Shown piece by piece: positions 7,300 to 12,927 of a stretch of DNA of 13,899 nucleotides (position 1 is the first letter of the stretch; every line of letters starts with the position of its first letter). Where the stretch lies: positions 1-13,899 of the forward strand of contig PMOP01000140.1 of NCBI GenBank assembly GCA_003161495.1, in the 5' to 3' direction. Below the pieces are notes generated by a model. It made no database searches, was not told the DNA's origin, and saw nothing but the letters and a program-made list of their open reading frames with translations. Position numbers and translations under genes: made by a program. The stretch comes from Acidobacteriota bacterium (GTDB lineage: Bacteria; Acidobacteriota; Terriglobia; Acidiferrales; UBA7541).

Positions 7300-8601
7300 A
7301 TGGCCACGGTGGTGAAAGCGGTCCCGCAACCGATTCTTCCGCGCATGGCTCCGCGCGAAGACTTGAATCCATTTCGCATCGCGCAAATCCAGTTTGATAT
7401 GGCGGCGGAATATTTGAAGCTCGATCCGGGCCTGCGCCTGATCCTGCGCACGCCGAAGCGCGTCATGGAAGTTTCCATCCCGGTAAAAATGGATAACGGC
7501 CAGACGAAAGTTTTTACTGGATTCCGCGTGCAGCACAATGTGTCCCGGGGCCCGGCCAAGGGCGGACTGCGCTATCACCCGAACGTCACGCTCGACGAAG
7601 TGAAGGCGTTGGCCGCGTGGATGACGTGGAAAACCGCGACCGTAAATCTTCCGTATGGCGGCGCAAAGGGCGGCATCGTTTGCGATCCGAAACGCATGTC
7701 CAAGGGCGAACTTGAGCGCATGACGCGCCGATACGCCGCGGAAATTCAGCCGATCATCGGACCGGAAGTCGATATCCCCGCGCCCGATGTTTACACCGAC
7801 GCGCAGACGATGGCGTGGATTATGGACACCTACGCCATGACGGTCGGACACGCGGCTCCCGGCGTCGTGACCGGCAAACCGGTTTCCATTGGCGGGTCCG
7901 AAGGACGCACGGACGCAACGGGATGTGGAGTCCTGTATGTTGTCGAGGAAGCCTGCAAAGTGAAAAAGATTAATTTGCGCGGAGCGACGGTGGCCATCCA
8001 AGGCTTTGGCAATGTCGGCTCGGCCGTGGCGCGGCTCTTCGCGGAGAAAAAAGCGAAAATTGTGGCCATCAGCGATTCCCGCGGCGGTGTGCACAATCCG
8101 CGCGGCATCGATCCGCTGCGCGCCTTGCGCTACAAGGAACGCTCCGGCACGGTTGTCGGCATGCCGGGCGCGTCGCGCATTTCTAACGATGAACTTCTGG
8201 CGCTGAAGTGCGACATCCTGATTCCCGCGGCGCTCGAAAACGTTATCACCCTGCACAACGCCGACCAGATCAAAGCAAAAATCGTCGCCGAAGCCGGGAA
8301 CGGCCCCACCACGCCGCACGCGGATGAAATTCTTTCGCGCAAAGGCATCTTCGTCATCCCGGATATTCTCGCGAATGCCGGGGGCGTCACAGTCAGCTAT
8401 TTCGAGTGGGCACAGGATTTGCAGGGATTCTTCTGGCAAGTCCAGGAAGTAAATTCCAAGCTGGAATTCGTGATGCGCCGCGCGTTCAACGACGTGCACG
8501 AAACCATGCGCAAGTTCCACGTTTACCCGCGCGCGGCCGCGTACATTCTGGCCGTAGGCCGCGTTGCAGATGCGACTTTGGTCCGCGGTTTATTCCCATA
8601 A
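7300..8601 (+). CDS. gdhA: Glu/Leu/Phe/Val dehydrogenase, probable glutamate dehydrogenase
   Basis: A 433-residue cytoplasmic oxidoreductase interconverting glutamate with 2-oxoglutarate and ammonia, linking nitrogen and carbon metabolism. The dimerisation and substrate domain contains GPAKGGLRYHP (84-94), the catalytic lysine K123 in PYGGAKGGI and D163 in PAPDVYTD. The Rossmann domain has GFGNVG (235-240), and the acidic residue at the end of the next strand (D259 in AISDS) favours NAD over NADP. The adenine-side GNGPTTPHAD (333-342) and PDILANAGGV (354-363) are also canonical. Length matches hexameric bacterial GDH. AGGAGA lies about nine bases before ATG 7300. Related amino acid dehydrogenases share these motifs, so glutamate specificity is likely but not proved. 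Confidence 0.93.
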   Translation: MATVVKAVPQPILPRMAPREDLNPFRIAQIQFDMAAEYLKLDPGLRLILRTPKRVMEVSIPVKMDNGQTKVFTGFRVQHNVSRGPAKGGLRYHPNVTLDEVKALAAWMTWKTATVNLPYGGAKGGIVCDPKRMSKGELERMTRRYAAEIQPIIGPEVDIPAPDVYTDAQTMAWIMDTYAMTVGHAAPGVVTGKPVSIGGSEGRTDATGCGVLYVVEEACKVKKINLRGATVAIQGFGNVGSAVARLFAEKKAKIVAISDSRGGVHNPRGIDPLRALRYKERSGTVVGMPGASRISNDELLALKCDILIPAALENVITLHNADQIKAKIVAEAGNGPTTPHADEILSRKGIFVIPDILANAGGVTVSYFEWAQDLQGFFWQVQEVNSKLEFVMRRAFNDVHETMRKFHVYPRAAAYILAVGRVADATLVRGLFP

Positions 8602-8704
8602 AAACTAGATTGCCTTGCAAAAGGGAGTCAATCTGTCGGCGATTCCCTCACTTCCGTTCAAGAAAATCAGTTAACTCAGCGCGTGAAAATCCCGCTTCGC
8701 GCAA

Positions 8705-8911
8705 TCAAAGTTCGTCGTCGGTTGGAATCGGCTCCTTGTGCTTTTTTAGGCTCTCGATGTAGCCCTGAATTGCGTCCTTCGCCATTGTTTTTGCTTCACC
8801 CGATGTGCGTCCATATGTGACGCAGCCGGGCAGCGCGGGCACAATCGCCGTGAAGCCGCCCTCGGGTTCGGGACGCAAAAAAATGTTGAAGCGGAAGTGA
8901 GTCTTCTTCAT
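8705..8911 (-). CDS. HicB-family antitoxin-like protein, no HicA partner
   Basis: A 68-residue protein with the HicB-like fold signature: an N-terminal strand region FRFNIFLRPEPEGGFTAIVPALPGC (6-30) and a helix AKTMAKDAIQGYIESLKKHKEPIP (40-63). In type II toxin-antitoxin loci HicB neutralises the mRNA-cleaving HicA. No HicA-like frame lies on either side, and no C-terminal DNA-binding domain is present, so it looks like one of the common solitary HicB-like proteins. After its TGA stop the same frame continues open for 18 more sense codons (LREAGFSRAELTDFLERK) to a second TGA at about 8648, which could mark a premature stop. It is divergent from thiD, with the insertion sequence between. Confidence 0.82.
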   Translation of the reverse strand: MKKTHFRFNIFLRPEPEGGFTAIVPALPGCVTYGRTSGEAKTMAKDAIQGYIESLKKHKEPIPTDDEL

Positions 8912-8958
8912 GTCACTAGGATGATGCTATAGGAACTGCGGACGAGTCAATCTTAGGC

Positions 8959-8984
8959 ATTGCTGGGTAGTGACTCATTTTGAA
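8959..8984. repeat. Left target duplication and left terminal inverted repeat
   Basis: ATTGCT (8959-8964) is the target copy; GGGTAGTGACTCATTTTGAA (8965-8984) is the terminal repeat. If the adjacent T is counted into the repeat the duplication shrinks to TTGC, so 6 bp with GGG ends is the simpler reading. Confidence 0.92.
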
Positions 8985-9026
8985 AAGTAGGGGACAGCCC
9001 CCTAGGAAGCCATCCCCGTTCTCCTG

Positions 9027-9128
9027 CTACTTCTTACGTTTTATCAGATCGACCACGAACTGCCACAACTGGCAACTATTCACAGCCAACCCAATTACTA
9101 AGCAAAGCAGGTTTAAGCCGTTAAGCAT
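9027..9128 (-). CDS. Candidate 33-residue single-membrane-helix peptide
   Basis: An ATG-started frame of 33 codons ending in TAG. The peptide begins MLNGLNLLCLVIGLAVN, a plausible transmembrane helix (about 5-16), and ends with the positively charged tail DLIKRKK, as in many small bacterial membrane peptides. No strong ribosome site is seen (a GGGAAG lies about 14 bases upstream). It lies in the left passenger region of the insertion sequence. No function can be named and it may be chance. Confidence 0.35.
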   Translation of the reverse strand: MLNGLNLLCLVIGLAVNSCQLWQFVVDLIKRKK

Positions 9129-9325
9129 GGTTCTGGCTTTCTTCCCTTCGGGGCGACCGAAGGAATTCAGCTATCTTTGGAGATAGTCCTGGGGGCAGCG
9201 GGCTACACCACTGGACCCACGGCGACGGTCGGCTTAATTGGCCGGGTATCGCCGCAAGGATTTTACGCTGAATTGAGTCTTGGCGCGGGATTGCCAGTTG
9301 TGGCAGTTCGTGGGAAGATGCCGCA

Positions 9326-9580
9326 ATGTTACTGGTATTTGAGGTCGCCGCCGGAGTGCTTCTCGCCCTGAGTATCTGGCGGCTTCCCACGATTTATAGA
9401 CGAAGGAAAGTGCGGAATTTGTATCTGCGACTTTCGTCTGCTGAGGCGTTGTTTGAGGCGACGAAAGCTGAGATGTACACCAAAGATCAAACCAACTTAC
9501 TGATTCAACTCGCTCTTGCCCAAAATCAAGCCCAAAAGGAATCTCTAGCTTCTCAATTGGCTGATAGTTTTACACCCTAA
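9326..9580 (+). CDS. Small membrane-anchored passenger protein, unknown function
   Basis: An 84-residue protein. An N-terminal transmembrane helix (about 3-18) is followed by the basic YRRRKVR (24-30), consistent with an N-out/C-in anchor, and then a long helical, glutamine-rich cytoplasmic part (33-80) that could form a coiled coil. GGGAAG lies about eight bases before the ATG. It ends 16 bases before the stop of the convergent two-helix gene at 9597. It lies inside the insertion sequence and is not needed for transposition by any known IS1 scheme. I do not recognise the family. Confidence 0.6.
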   Translation: MLLVFEVAAGVLLALSIWRLPTIYRRRKVRNLYLRLSSAEALFEATKAEMYTKDQTNLLIQLALAQNQAQKESLASQLADSFTP

Positions 9581-9596
9581 TTTGAGGACCTGTCCG

Positions 9597-9755
9597 TTAC
9601 CACCAATACGCACTATATTCGCCTATCCAGAAAACTATGAAAAGTGCGGCCGCGAATCCGTAAATAATCCACGCTGTTTGACCAGATTGAGTAACCCCGA
9701 TTGAGAGAATTACCAACCCGACTGCAAAAATTAGCAGTTTCAGAAGATTTTCCAC
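9597..9755 (-). CDS. Small two-helix membrane protein (52 residues), passenger
   Basis: A GTG-started frame of 52 codons with GGGAG five bases upstream. The peptide has two clear membrane helices, LLKLLIFAVGLVILSIGV (about 4-21) and AWIIYGFAAALFIVFWIG (about 28-45), joined by a short polar turn TQSGQT and ending EYSAYWW. An in-frame TAG lies just upstream, so the GTG is the natural start. It is convergent with the 9326 gene and divergent from the 9785 gene, making a compact cluster of small genes. Shape resembles small holin-like or toxin-like membrane proteins, but no family is recognised. Confidence 0.6.
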   Translation of the reverse strand: MENLLKLLIFAVGLVILSIGVTQSGQTAWIIYGFAAALFIVFWIGEYSAYWW

Positions 9756-9784
9756 GATTTCTCCCAGTGTTGAAAGGATATTCT

Positions 9785-9982
9785 ATGAAAACTACTTCGA
9801 AGCTTTCGTGGGATGAGTATCTGGCTGCGTTTGCTGAAATTTTGAAAACCATGACCGCACCGCTTCCGCCGGACGTGATCCAGAAGATAGCGCGCGAAGT
9901 TGAAGCAAGCCTAGTCGATATTTCTCGTTCATCTCCGGTACCAGATTTGGATTTTTCTCCGCCCCAGCAAGAGCATCTTTAA
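9785..9982 (+). CDS. 65-residue passenger protein, antisense to the next gene
   Basis: ATG 9785 has GAAAGGA about seven bases upstream. The protein is helical, with SWDEYLAAFAEILKTM (8-23) then PLPPDVIQKIAREVEASL (27-43), which reads as genuine protein; the last 20 residues are proline-rich and less convincing. The frame is open upstream to 9701, but the ribosome site favours 9785. It overlaps the minus-strand gene 9792-10127 along almost its whole length. I do not recognise it. Confidence 0.5.
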   Translation: MKTTSKLSWDEYLAAFAEILKTMTAPLPPDVIQKIAREVEASLVDISRSSPVPDLDFSPPQQEHL

Positions 9983-10127
9983 AGTGCGCTCCCGCACCAG
10001 GATACTTTGCGTTGTTTTCTAAAGCTGTGACAGCCGAATAGTAGGCATTCAGCTTTGTATCTAGCACTTTCAAAGCATCAGTCCAAGCAACCAGCAAATC
10101 GTTAAATTCTGCGGAATTCACGTCCAT
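9792..10127 (-). CDS. Helical protein co-transcribed with the transposase, unknown
   Basis: A 111-residue protein starting 12 bases after the transposase stop, with AGAGG overlapping that TAG stop and about nine bases before the ATG, so it should be translated from the transposase message. Residues 1-80 look like a helical hairpin (EFNDLLVAWTDALKVLDTKLNAYYSAVTALEN at 7-38, then AGAHFKDALAGAEKNP at 45-60 and an alpha segment to 80). The last 30 residues are Ser/Pro/Thr-rich and lie antisense to the 9785 gene. No motif is recognised. Position in a transposase operon suggests an accessory or cargo role; this is inference. Confidence 0.62.
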   Translation of the reverse strand: MDVNSAEFNDLLVAWTDALKVLDTKLNAYYSAVTALENNAKYPGAGAHFKDALAGAEKNPNLVPEMNEKYRLGLLQLRALSSGSRPAEAVRSWFSKFQQTQPDTHPTKASK

Positions 10128-10139
10128 AGCTGAGTACCT

Positions 10140-10985
10140 CTAGGCAGCTTTTACCGCAGGCACTTCCAACAAGCCAGCAATTTCTTCGATCTCCCAAACG
10201 TGATCTGAAACGCCAGCTTCCATAGCGGGAGTAACGCGCAGTGTCTTGTGAATTCGGCAGAAATTGTAGTGCATATAATACAGTGCGATTGCCCAGAAGT
10301 GATTGTCTACCTTTTTGCTGAAAGCATTCGTTAGGCGCGTGAACCGTCGCATCCCCATCCGCATTGAGAGATTCTGGCGTTCAATATAGCTGGTCGAAAT
10401 GTATTTAGGATTCGGGCGACCAGCGACTTCGATTTCGCGTGTTCCGATGCACTCTGCTGGCGAATACCGTGCTTCTGTCACGCGGTCATTGCCGTAGAGT
10501 TTAATCAGCATGGCATAGTCAATACCATTCCCGAATGCACCCTCGACCGCTTCCAAATAGGCTCTGTGGCCATCCGTAGTCAACTGGACGCGATTGGCGA
10601 GCCGCGAAGCGAGATCATCCATAAAAGTTTTGGCGGCTTGCGAATTACGACTCCCGACCATGAAGGACGGCACTAGCTTGGTGTCCGCGTCCATCGCTAC
10701 CCAAGTCCATACATCGCCGTACCCGAAAGTGTTCTTCTTATCTTCAGGCACGTTCTTCTGTTTGGCGTAACAAAAACTCCAGCATTCGTCGCACTGGATG
10801 CGCTTGCAGGTCAGATTGCGGAATACCTTATTCTGGTATTCCAGACAGACGCGGCCAATCTCGGGCAGTAGTTTCAGCACGGTGTTGAACGCGACGTTGC
10901 ACATACGAGCCGTCGCTCGGAGTGAGTTCCCTTCCACGAGGGAAGCAATAATTTGTGTTCGTTGTTGGTTTGATAGGCGATTCAT
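10140..10985 (-). CDS. IS1-like single-frame DDE transposase
   Basis: A 281-residue transposase. A helix-turn-helix (about 18-45) binds the ends, followed by a cysteine cluster (C60, C65, C68, C72) of possible zinc-finger type. The catalytic core carries D99 in VAMDADTKL, D138 in LTTDGHRAYL and E202 in SYIERQNLSMR, with the IS1-style tail RRFTRLTNAFSKK (213-225). Unlike IS1 itself, no frameshift is needed. ATG 10985 is chosen because the family N-terminus is MNRLS and the upstream TTG at 11024 is the -35 box of its promoter. The gene fills the centre of the element and appears intact. Assignment to the IS1 family is from motif recall; ISfinder naming is not possible here. Confidence 0.92.
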   Translation of the reverse strand: MNRLSNQQRTQIIASLVEGNSLRATARMCNVAFNTVLKLLPEIGRVCLEYQNKVFRNLTCKRIQCDECWSFCYAKQKNVPEDKKNTFGYGDVWTWVAMDADTKLVPSFMVGSRNSQAAKTFMDDLASRLANRVQLTTDGHRAYLEAVEGAFGNGIDYAMLIKLYGNDRVTEARYSPAECIGTREIEVAGRPNPKYISTSYIERQNLSMRMGMRRFTRLTNAFSKKVDNHFWAIALYYMHYNFCRIHKTLRVTPAMEAGVSDHVWEIEEIAGLLEVPAVKAA

Positions 10986-10994
10986 AATGAAGTC

Positions 10995-11024
10995 ATTATG
11001 CATGAGCCGCTCAAGCATTGTCAA
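10995..11024 (-). promoter_or_regulatory. Transposase promoter, near-leaderless
   Basis: On the minus strand TTGACA (11024-11019), an 18-base spacer and CATAAT (11000-10995; five of six matches) form a strong sigma70-like promoter. The predicted start of transcription, about 10988, is only some three bases before the transposase ATG at 10985, so the message would have almost no leader and no Shine-Dalgarno site. Confidence 0.65.
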
Positions 11025-11110
11025 GAGAAAAGTGAGAAAAAATGATATATTCTGCGATGACCCCTACTGACGAGTTGCCATCCTATCTTCCTGAAATTGG
11101 AGGGTATTTC

Positions 11111-11386
11111 ATGAGCAAAGGCGAACAGAACGAAGTGCGCGAGACACTTAAACTTCGGGAAAAAGAGATTCGCAATGAGATTGCGGGTATCGAGGGAAAG
11201 ATGAAGGCGGCTGCACCGCCTTTCAACTCACTCAGCAGGTCTCTGGCTGATTGCCAAGTCGGGAACTTAGATTGGAGCGTTTATCAAAACCTCGTCTCTG
11301 AACTCCCGCTCAAAGCAAAACGCTTTGATGCTTTAAAAATAGAGTTGCAGGACGTTCGGGCACAACTAGCTAAATTCATTGATTAG
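11111..11386 (+). CDS. Small coiled-coil passenger protein, unknown function
   Basis: A 91-residue, highly charged helical protein: EVRETLKLREKEIRNEIAGIEGKMKAAA (8-35) and KRFDALKIELQDVRAQLAKF (70-89) read as coiled-coil segments joined by a polar loop. The frame is open from 11042, but ATG 11111 has the strong site GGAGG about eight bases upstream and is the likely start. It diverges from the transposase and its last 11 bases overlap the convergent 11376 gene. No family is recognised. Confidence 0.6.
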   Translation: MSKGEQNEVRETLKLREKEIRNEIAGIEGKMKAAAPPFNSLSRSLADCQVGNLDWSVYQNLVSELPLKAKRFDALKIELQDVRAQLAKFID

Positions 11387-11624
11387 CCGTATTCCAGCGA
11401 GCTTTAGCGGCTTTACTGGCGATTTGAGACCTTTGTTCTCGACTAAGCCGTTTGGCACGCTCCTTACCGCCCTTTAGGCCCCCTTTACGGCCTATTTCAG
11501 CCAGATATGCCGATATTGGCGATCTGACTTCGGATACCTGATCGGTACTCTCGGTCAGTAACTTGGCGATTTGGTGAGCACGCTTATTCGTATCTTTGGG
11601 CAATCTCTTGCTTGATCGGATCAT
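11376..11624 (-). CDS. Basic Gly/Lys-rich (KGG-type) passenger protein
   Basis: An 82-residue, strongly basic protein. Residues 1-28 (KRLPKDTNKRAHQIAKLLTEST) precede a glycine-lysine block IGRKGGLKGGKERAKRLSREQRSQIASKAAKARW (44-77) typical of a widespread family of small proteins sometimes annotated as histone H1-like or stress-induced KGG proteins. Such genes are, from memory, common on plasmids and mobile elements. The basic charge would allow nucleic-acid binding; function is unknown. It is the last gene before the right terminal repeat, convergent and overlapping by 11 bases with the 11111 gene. No clear ribosome site precedes ATG 11624. Confidence 0.72.
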   Translation of the reverse strand: MIRSSKRLPKDTNKRAHQIAKLLTESTDQVSEVRSPISAYLAEIGRKGGLKGGKERAKRLSREQRSQIASKAAKARWNTANQ

Positions 11625-11669
11625 GCATCTATTATGGCACGTTTTTCTGTACTGTCTATACCTTCAGAA

Positions 11670-11695
11670 TTCAAAATGAGTCACTACCCATTGCT
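11670..11695. repeat. Right terminal inverted repeat and right target duplication
   Basis: The stretch 11670-11689 is the exact reverse complement of 8965-8984. ATTGCT (11690-11695) is the second target copy. Confidence 0.92.
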
Positions 11696-11731
11696 GTTTC
11701 AGAACTGAACGCCAGGTAGTTGGGCAGTGGG

Positions 11732-11746
11732 TCGAGAATTTCTCGA
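11732..11746. promoter_or_regulatory. 15-bp palindrome upstream of thiD, possible operator
   Basis: TCGAGAA-T-TTCTCGA is a perfect inverted repeat with a one-base centre, 37 bases right of the insertion sequence and about 140 bases before the thiD start. It may bind a dimeric regulator. No matching second copy was noticed in the window, so this is only suggestive. Confidence 0.3.
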
Positions 11747-11883
11747 ATGCGCTAGGCGTGGCAAAAAAGATGTTGCGCGTGAGCGTTCACACGCGTACAT
11801 TTCGACTTGCCGGCTCGCGCGTCGGTTTGCGCAGCCGGTCCACTTGTCTGTGGGCGACTTTTGTCGCGGAGGGGCTCGAAGAA

Positions 11884-12765
11884 TTGTCCAATCACGTGAA
11901 TGCGGCTCCGCCCATCGTGCTGACGATCGCGGGTTTCGATCCATCGGCCGGCGCGGGCGTTGCGGCGGACCTCAAAACCTTCGCGGCGCAAAACTGCTAT
12001 GGGATCGCGGCCATCACGGCGCTGACCGTGCAATCCACGCGCGGCGTGAAATCCGTGCATGACACTCCCGCCTCGGAATTGCGCGCGCAGTTGGACGCGC
12101 TTCTCGAAGACATCAAAATTTCCGCCGTGAAAATCGGAATGCTGGGCCATCGCGGGAACGCTGTCGTCGTTGCCGAATTTTTGGATCGCGCCGCCGTCGC
12201 AAACGTCGTTCTGGATCCGGTGATGAAATCCACTTCCGGCGAAGTCGATTTGGTGGATGCGGGCGGAATTAAATATATCGGCGAGGAATTACTAAAGCGT
12301 GCGACTGTGGTCACGCCGAATATTGCCGAAGCGGAGATTTTGTCGGGTATTCCCATCAAGGATCAGGCCGCGATGGAAGCCGCGGCGCGCAAGATCGTGG
12401 AACGCGGCGCCCGTGCCGTGGTCGTCAAGGGCGGCCACATGGAAAAGGCCATCGACGTTCTCTTTGACGGAACGGAAGTACTGCGTTTCGGCGGCGATCA
12501 TCTTAAAAGCGAAAACACGCACGGCTCAGGATGTACGTTCGCCTCGGCGATTGCCGCCCAACTTGCCTGCGGACGCCCGCTGCGCGAAGCCGTGCTGCTC
12601 GCCAAAGCCTACGTGACGAAAGCAATCGAAAAAGGTTTCTCCATCGGCAAAGGCCCCGGCCCCCTCGATCATTTTTACCGCATCCACCAGGAACCTCCCA
12701 CACGCGGCGTCCACGAAGTCCCTCAACACGGCATGCACCCCGCCGCCGAACCCGGCGCCCACTAG
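11884..12765 (+). CDS. thiD: Hydroxymethylpyrimidine/phosphomethylpyrimidine kinase
   Basis: A 293-residue ribokinase-fold enzyme of thiamine synthesis and salvage that phosphorylates HMP and then HMP-phosphate. Motifs counted from TTG 11884: GFDPSAGAG (17-25), ADLKTFAAQNCYG (28-40), TALTVQST (45-52), DPVMKSTSG (111-119), TPNIAEAEILSG (144-155) and the anion-hole/catalytic HGSGCTFASAI (213-223). The start is uncertain. TTG 11884 has GGAGGGG about 11 bases upstream; GTG 11896 is closer to the family N-terminus but lacks a site; GTG 11758 would add a 42-residue Arg/Ser-rich extension foreign to ThiD. The C-terminus carries about 30 His/Pro-rich residues beyond the usual end. No other thiamine gene or TPP riboswitch is seen. 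It converges on pyrC. Confidence 0.9.
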   Translation: MSNHVNAAPPIVLTIAGFDPSAGAGVAADLKTFAAQNCYGIAAITALTVQSTRGVKSVHDTPASELRAQLDALLEDIKISAVKIGMLGHRGNAVVVAEFLDRAAVANVVLDPVMKSTSGEVDLVDAGGIKYIGEELLKRATVVTPNIAEAEILSGIPIKDQAAMEAAARKIVERGARAVVVKGGHMEKAIDVLFDGTEVLRFGGDHLKSENTHGSGCTFASAIAAQLACGRPLREAVLLAKAYVTKAIEKGFSIGKGPGPLDHFYRIHQEPPTRGVHEVPQHGMHPAAEPGAH

Positions 12766-12780
12766 AAAATCTAAAAGTAC

Positions 12781-12926
12781 GAATCCACAGATAAACACTG
12801 ATAAACACTGATAAAAAAGAATGACGTGCAATTAGATTGAGACGATTAGATAAGCTGCAAAAGCTAGACCGTTAATTTCATCCTTTTCGCTTTTATCAGT
12901 GTTTATCTGTGTTCATCTGTGGATTC
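12781..12926. repeat. 36-bp inverted repeat between convergent thiD and pyrC
   Basis: Arms 12781-12816 and 12891-12926 match at 34 of 36 positions when inverted, with a 74-base spacer. The left arm contains a tandem duplication of ATAAACACTG. The right arm ends one base before the pyrC stop codon. The motif ATCTGTGTTCATCTGTGG within the right arm resembles a dispersed repeat I recall from several environmental bacterial genomes. The whole gap 12766-12927 is occupied by this structure, which could serve as a bidirectional transcription end, although its arms lack the usual GC-rich stem. Confidence 0.82.
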
Positions 12927-12927
12927 A

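Larger units (their letters stand above)
8965..11689. mobile_element. IS1-like insertion sequence with passenger genes (2725 bp)
   Basis: The element is bounded by perfect 20-bp terminal inverted repeats (8965-8984 and 11670-11689, ends GGGTAGTGACTC) and flanked by an exact 6-bp direct repeat ATTGCT (8959-8964 and 11690-11695). Removing it and one copy of the duplication rejoins the hicB-thiD intergenic region. It encodes one DDE transposase on the minus strand and several small genes on both strands, and is visibly more AT-rich than the flanks. A typical IS1-type element is about 0.8-1.5 kb, so roughly half of this one is passenger DNA. Intact ends, intact duplication and an unbroken transposase suggest a fairly recent insertion. 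The stretch 9129-9325 shows no convincing gene. Confidence 0.93.

Noticed and set aside
7282..8520. 412-residue open frame on the minus strand across gdhA
   Set aside because: It mirrors the codons of the clearly conserved dehydrogenase, has the Arg/His/Asp-rich composition typical of antisense shadows, and no recognisable motif.
8604..8704. Possible hicA downstream of hicB
   Set aside because: No frame of HicA length, and no conserved HicA G-S-H motif.
9177..9371. 64-residue plus-strand frame (TTG start) in the left passenger region
   Set aside because: No ribosome site, and its C-terminal part is an out-of-frame reading of the better supported 9326 gene.
9613..9852. 79-residue minus-strand frame
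   Set aside because: Out of frame with the better 52-codon two-helix gene and lacking a ribosome site.
11758..11883. 42-residue N-terminal extension of thiD from GTG 11758
   Set aside because: Arg/Ser-rich sequence unlike any ThiD N-terminus; a Shine-Dalgarno-like GGAGGGG lies downstream of this start.
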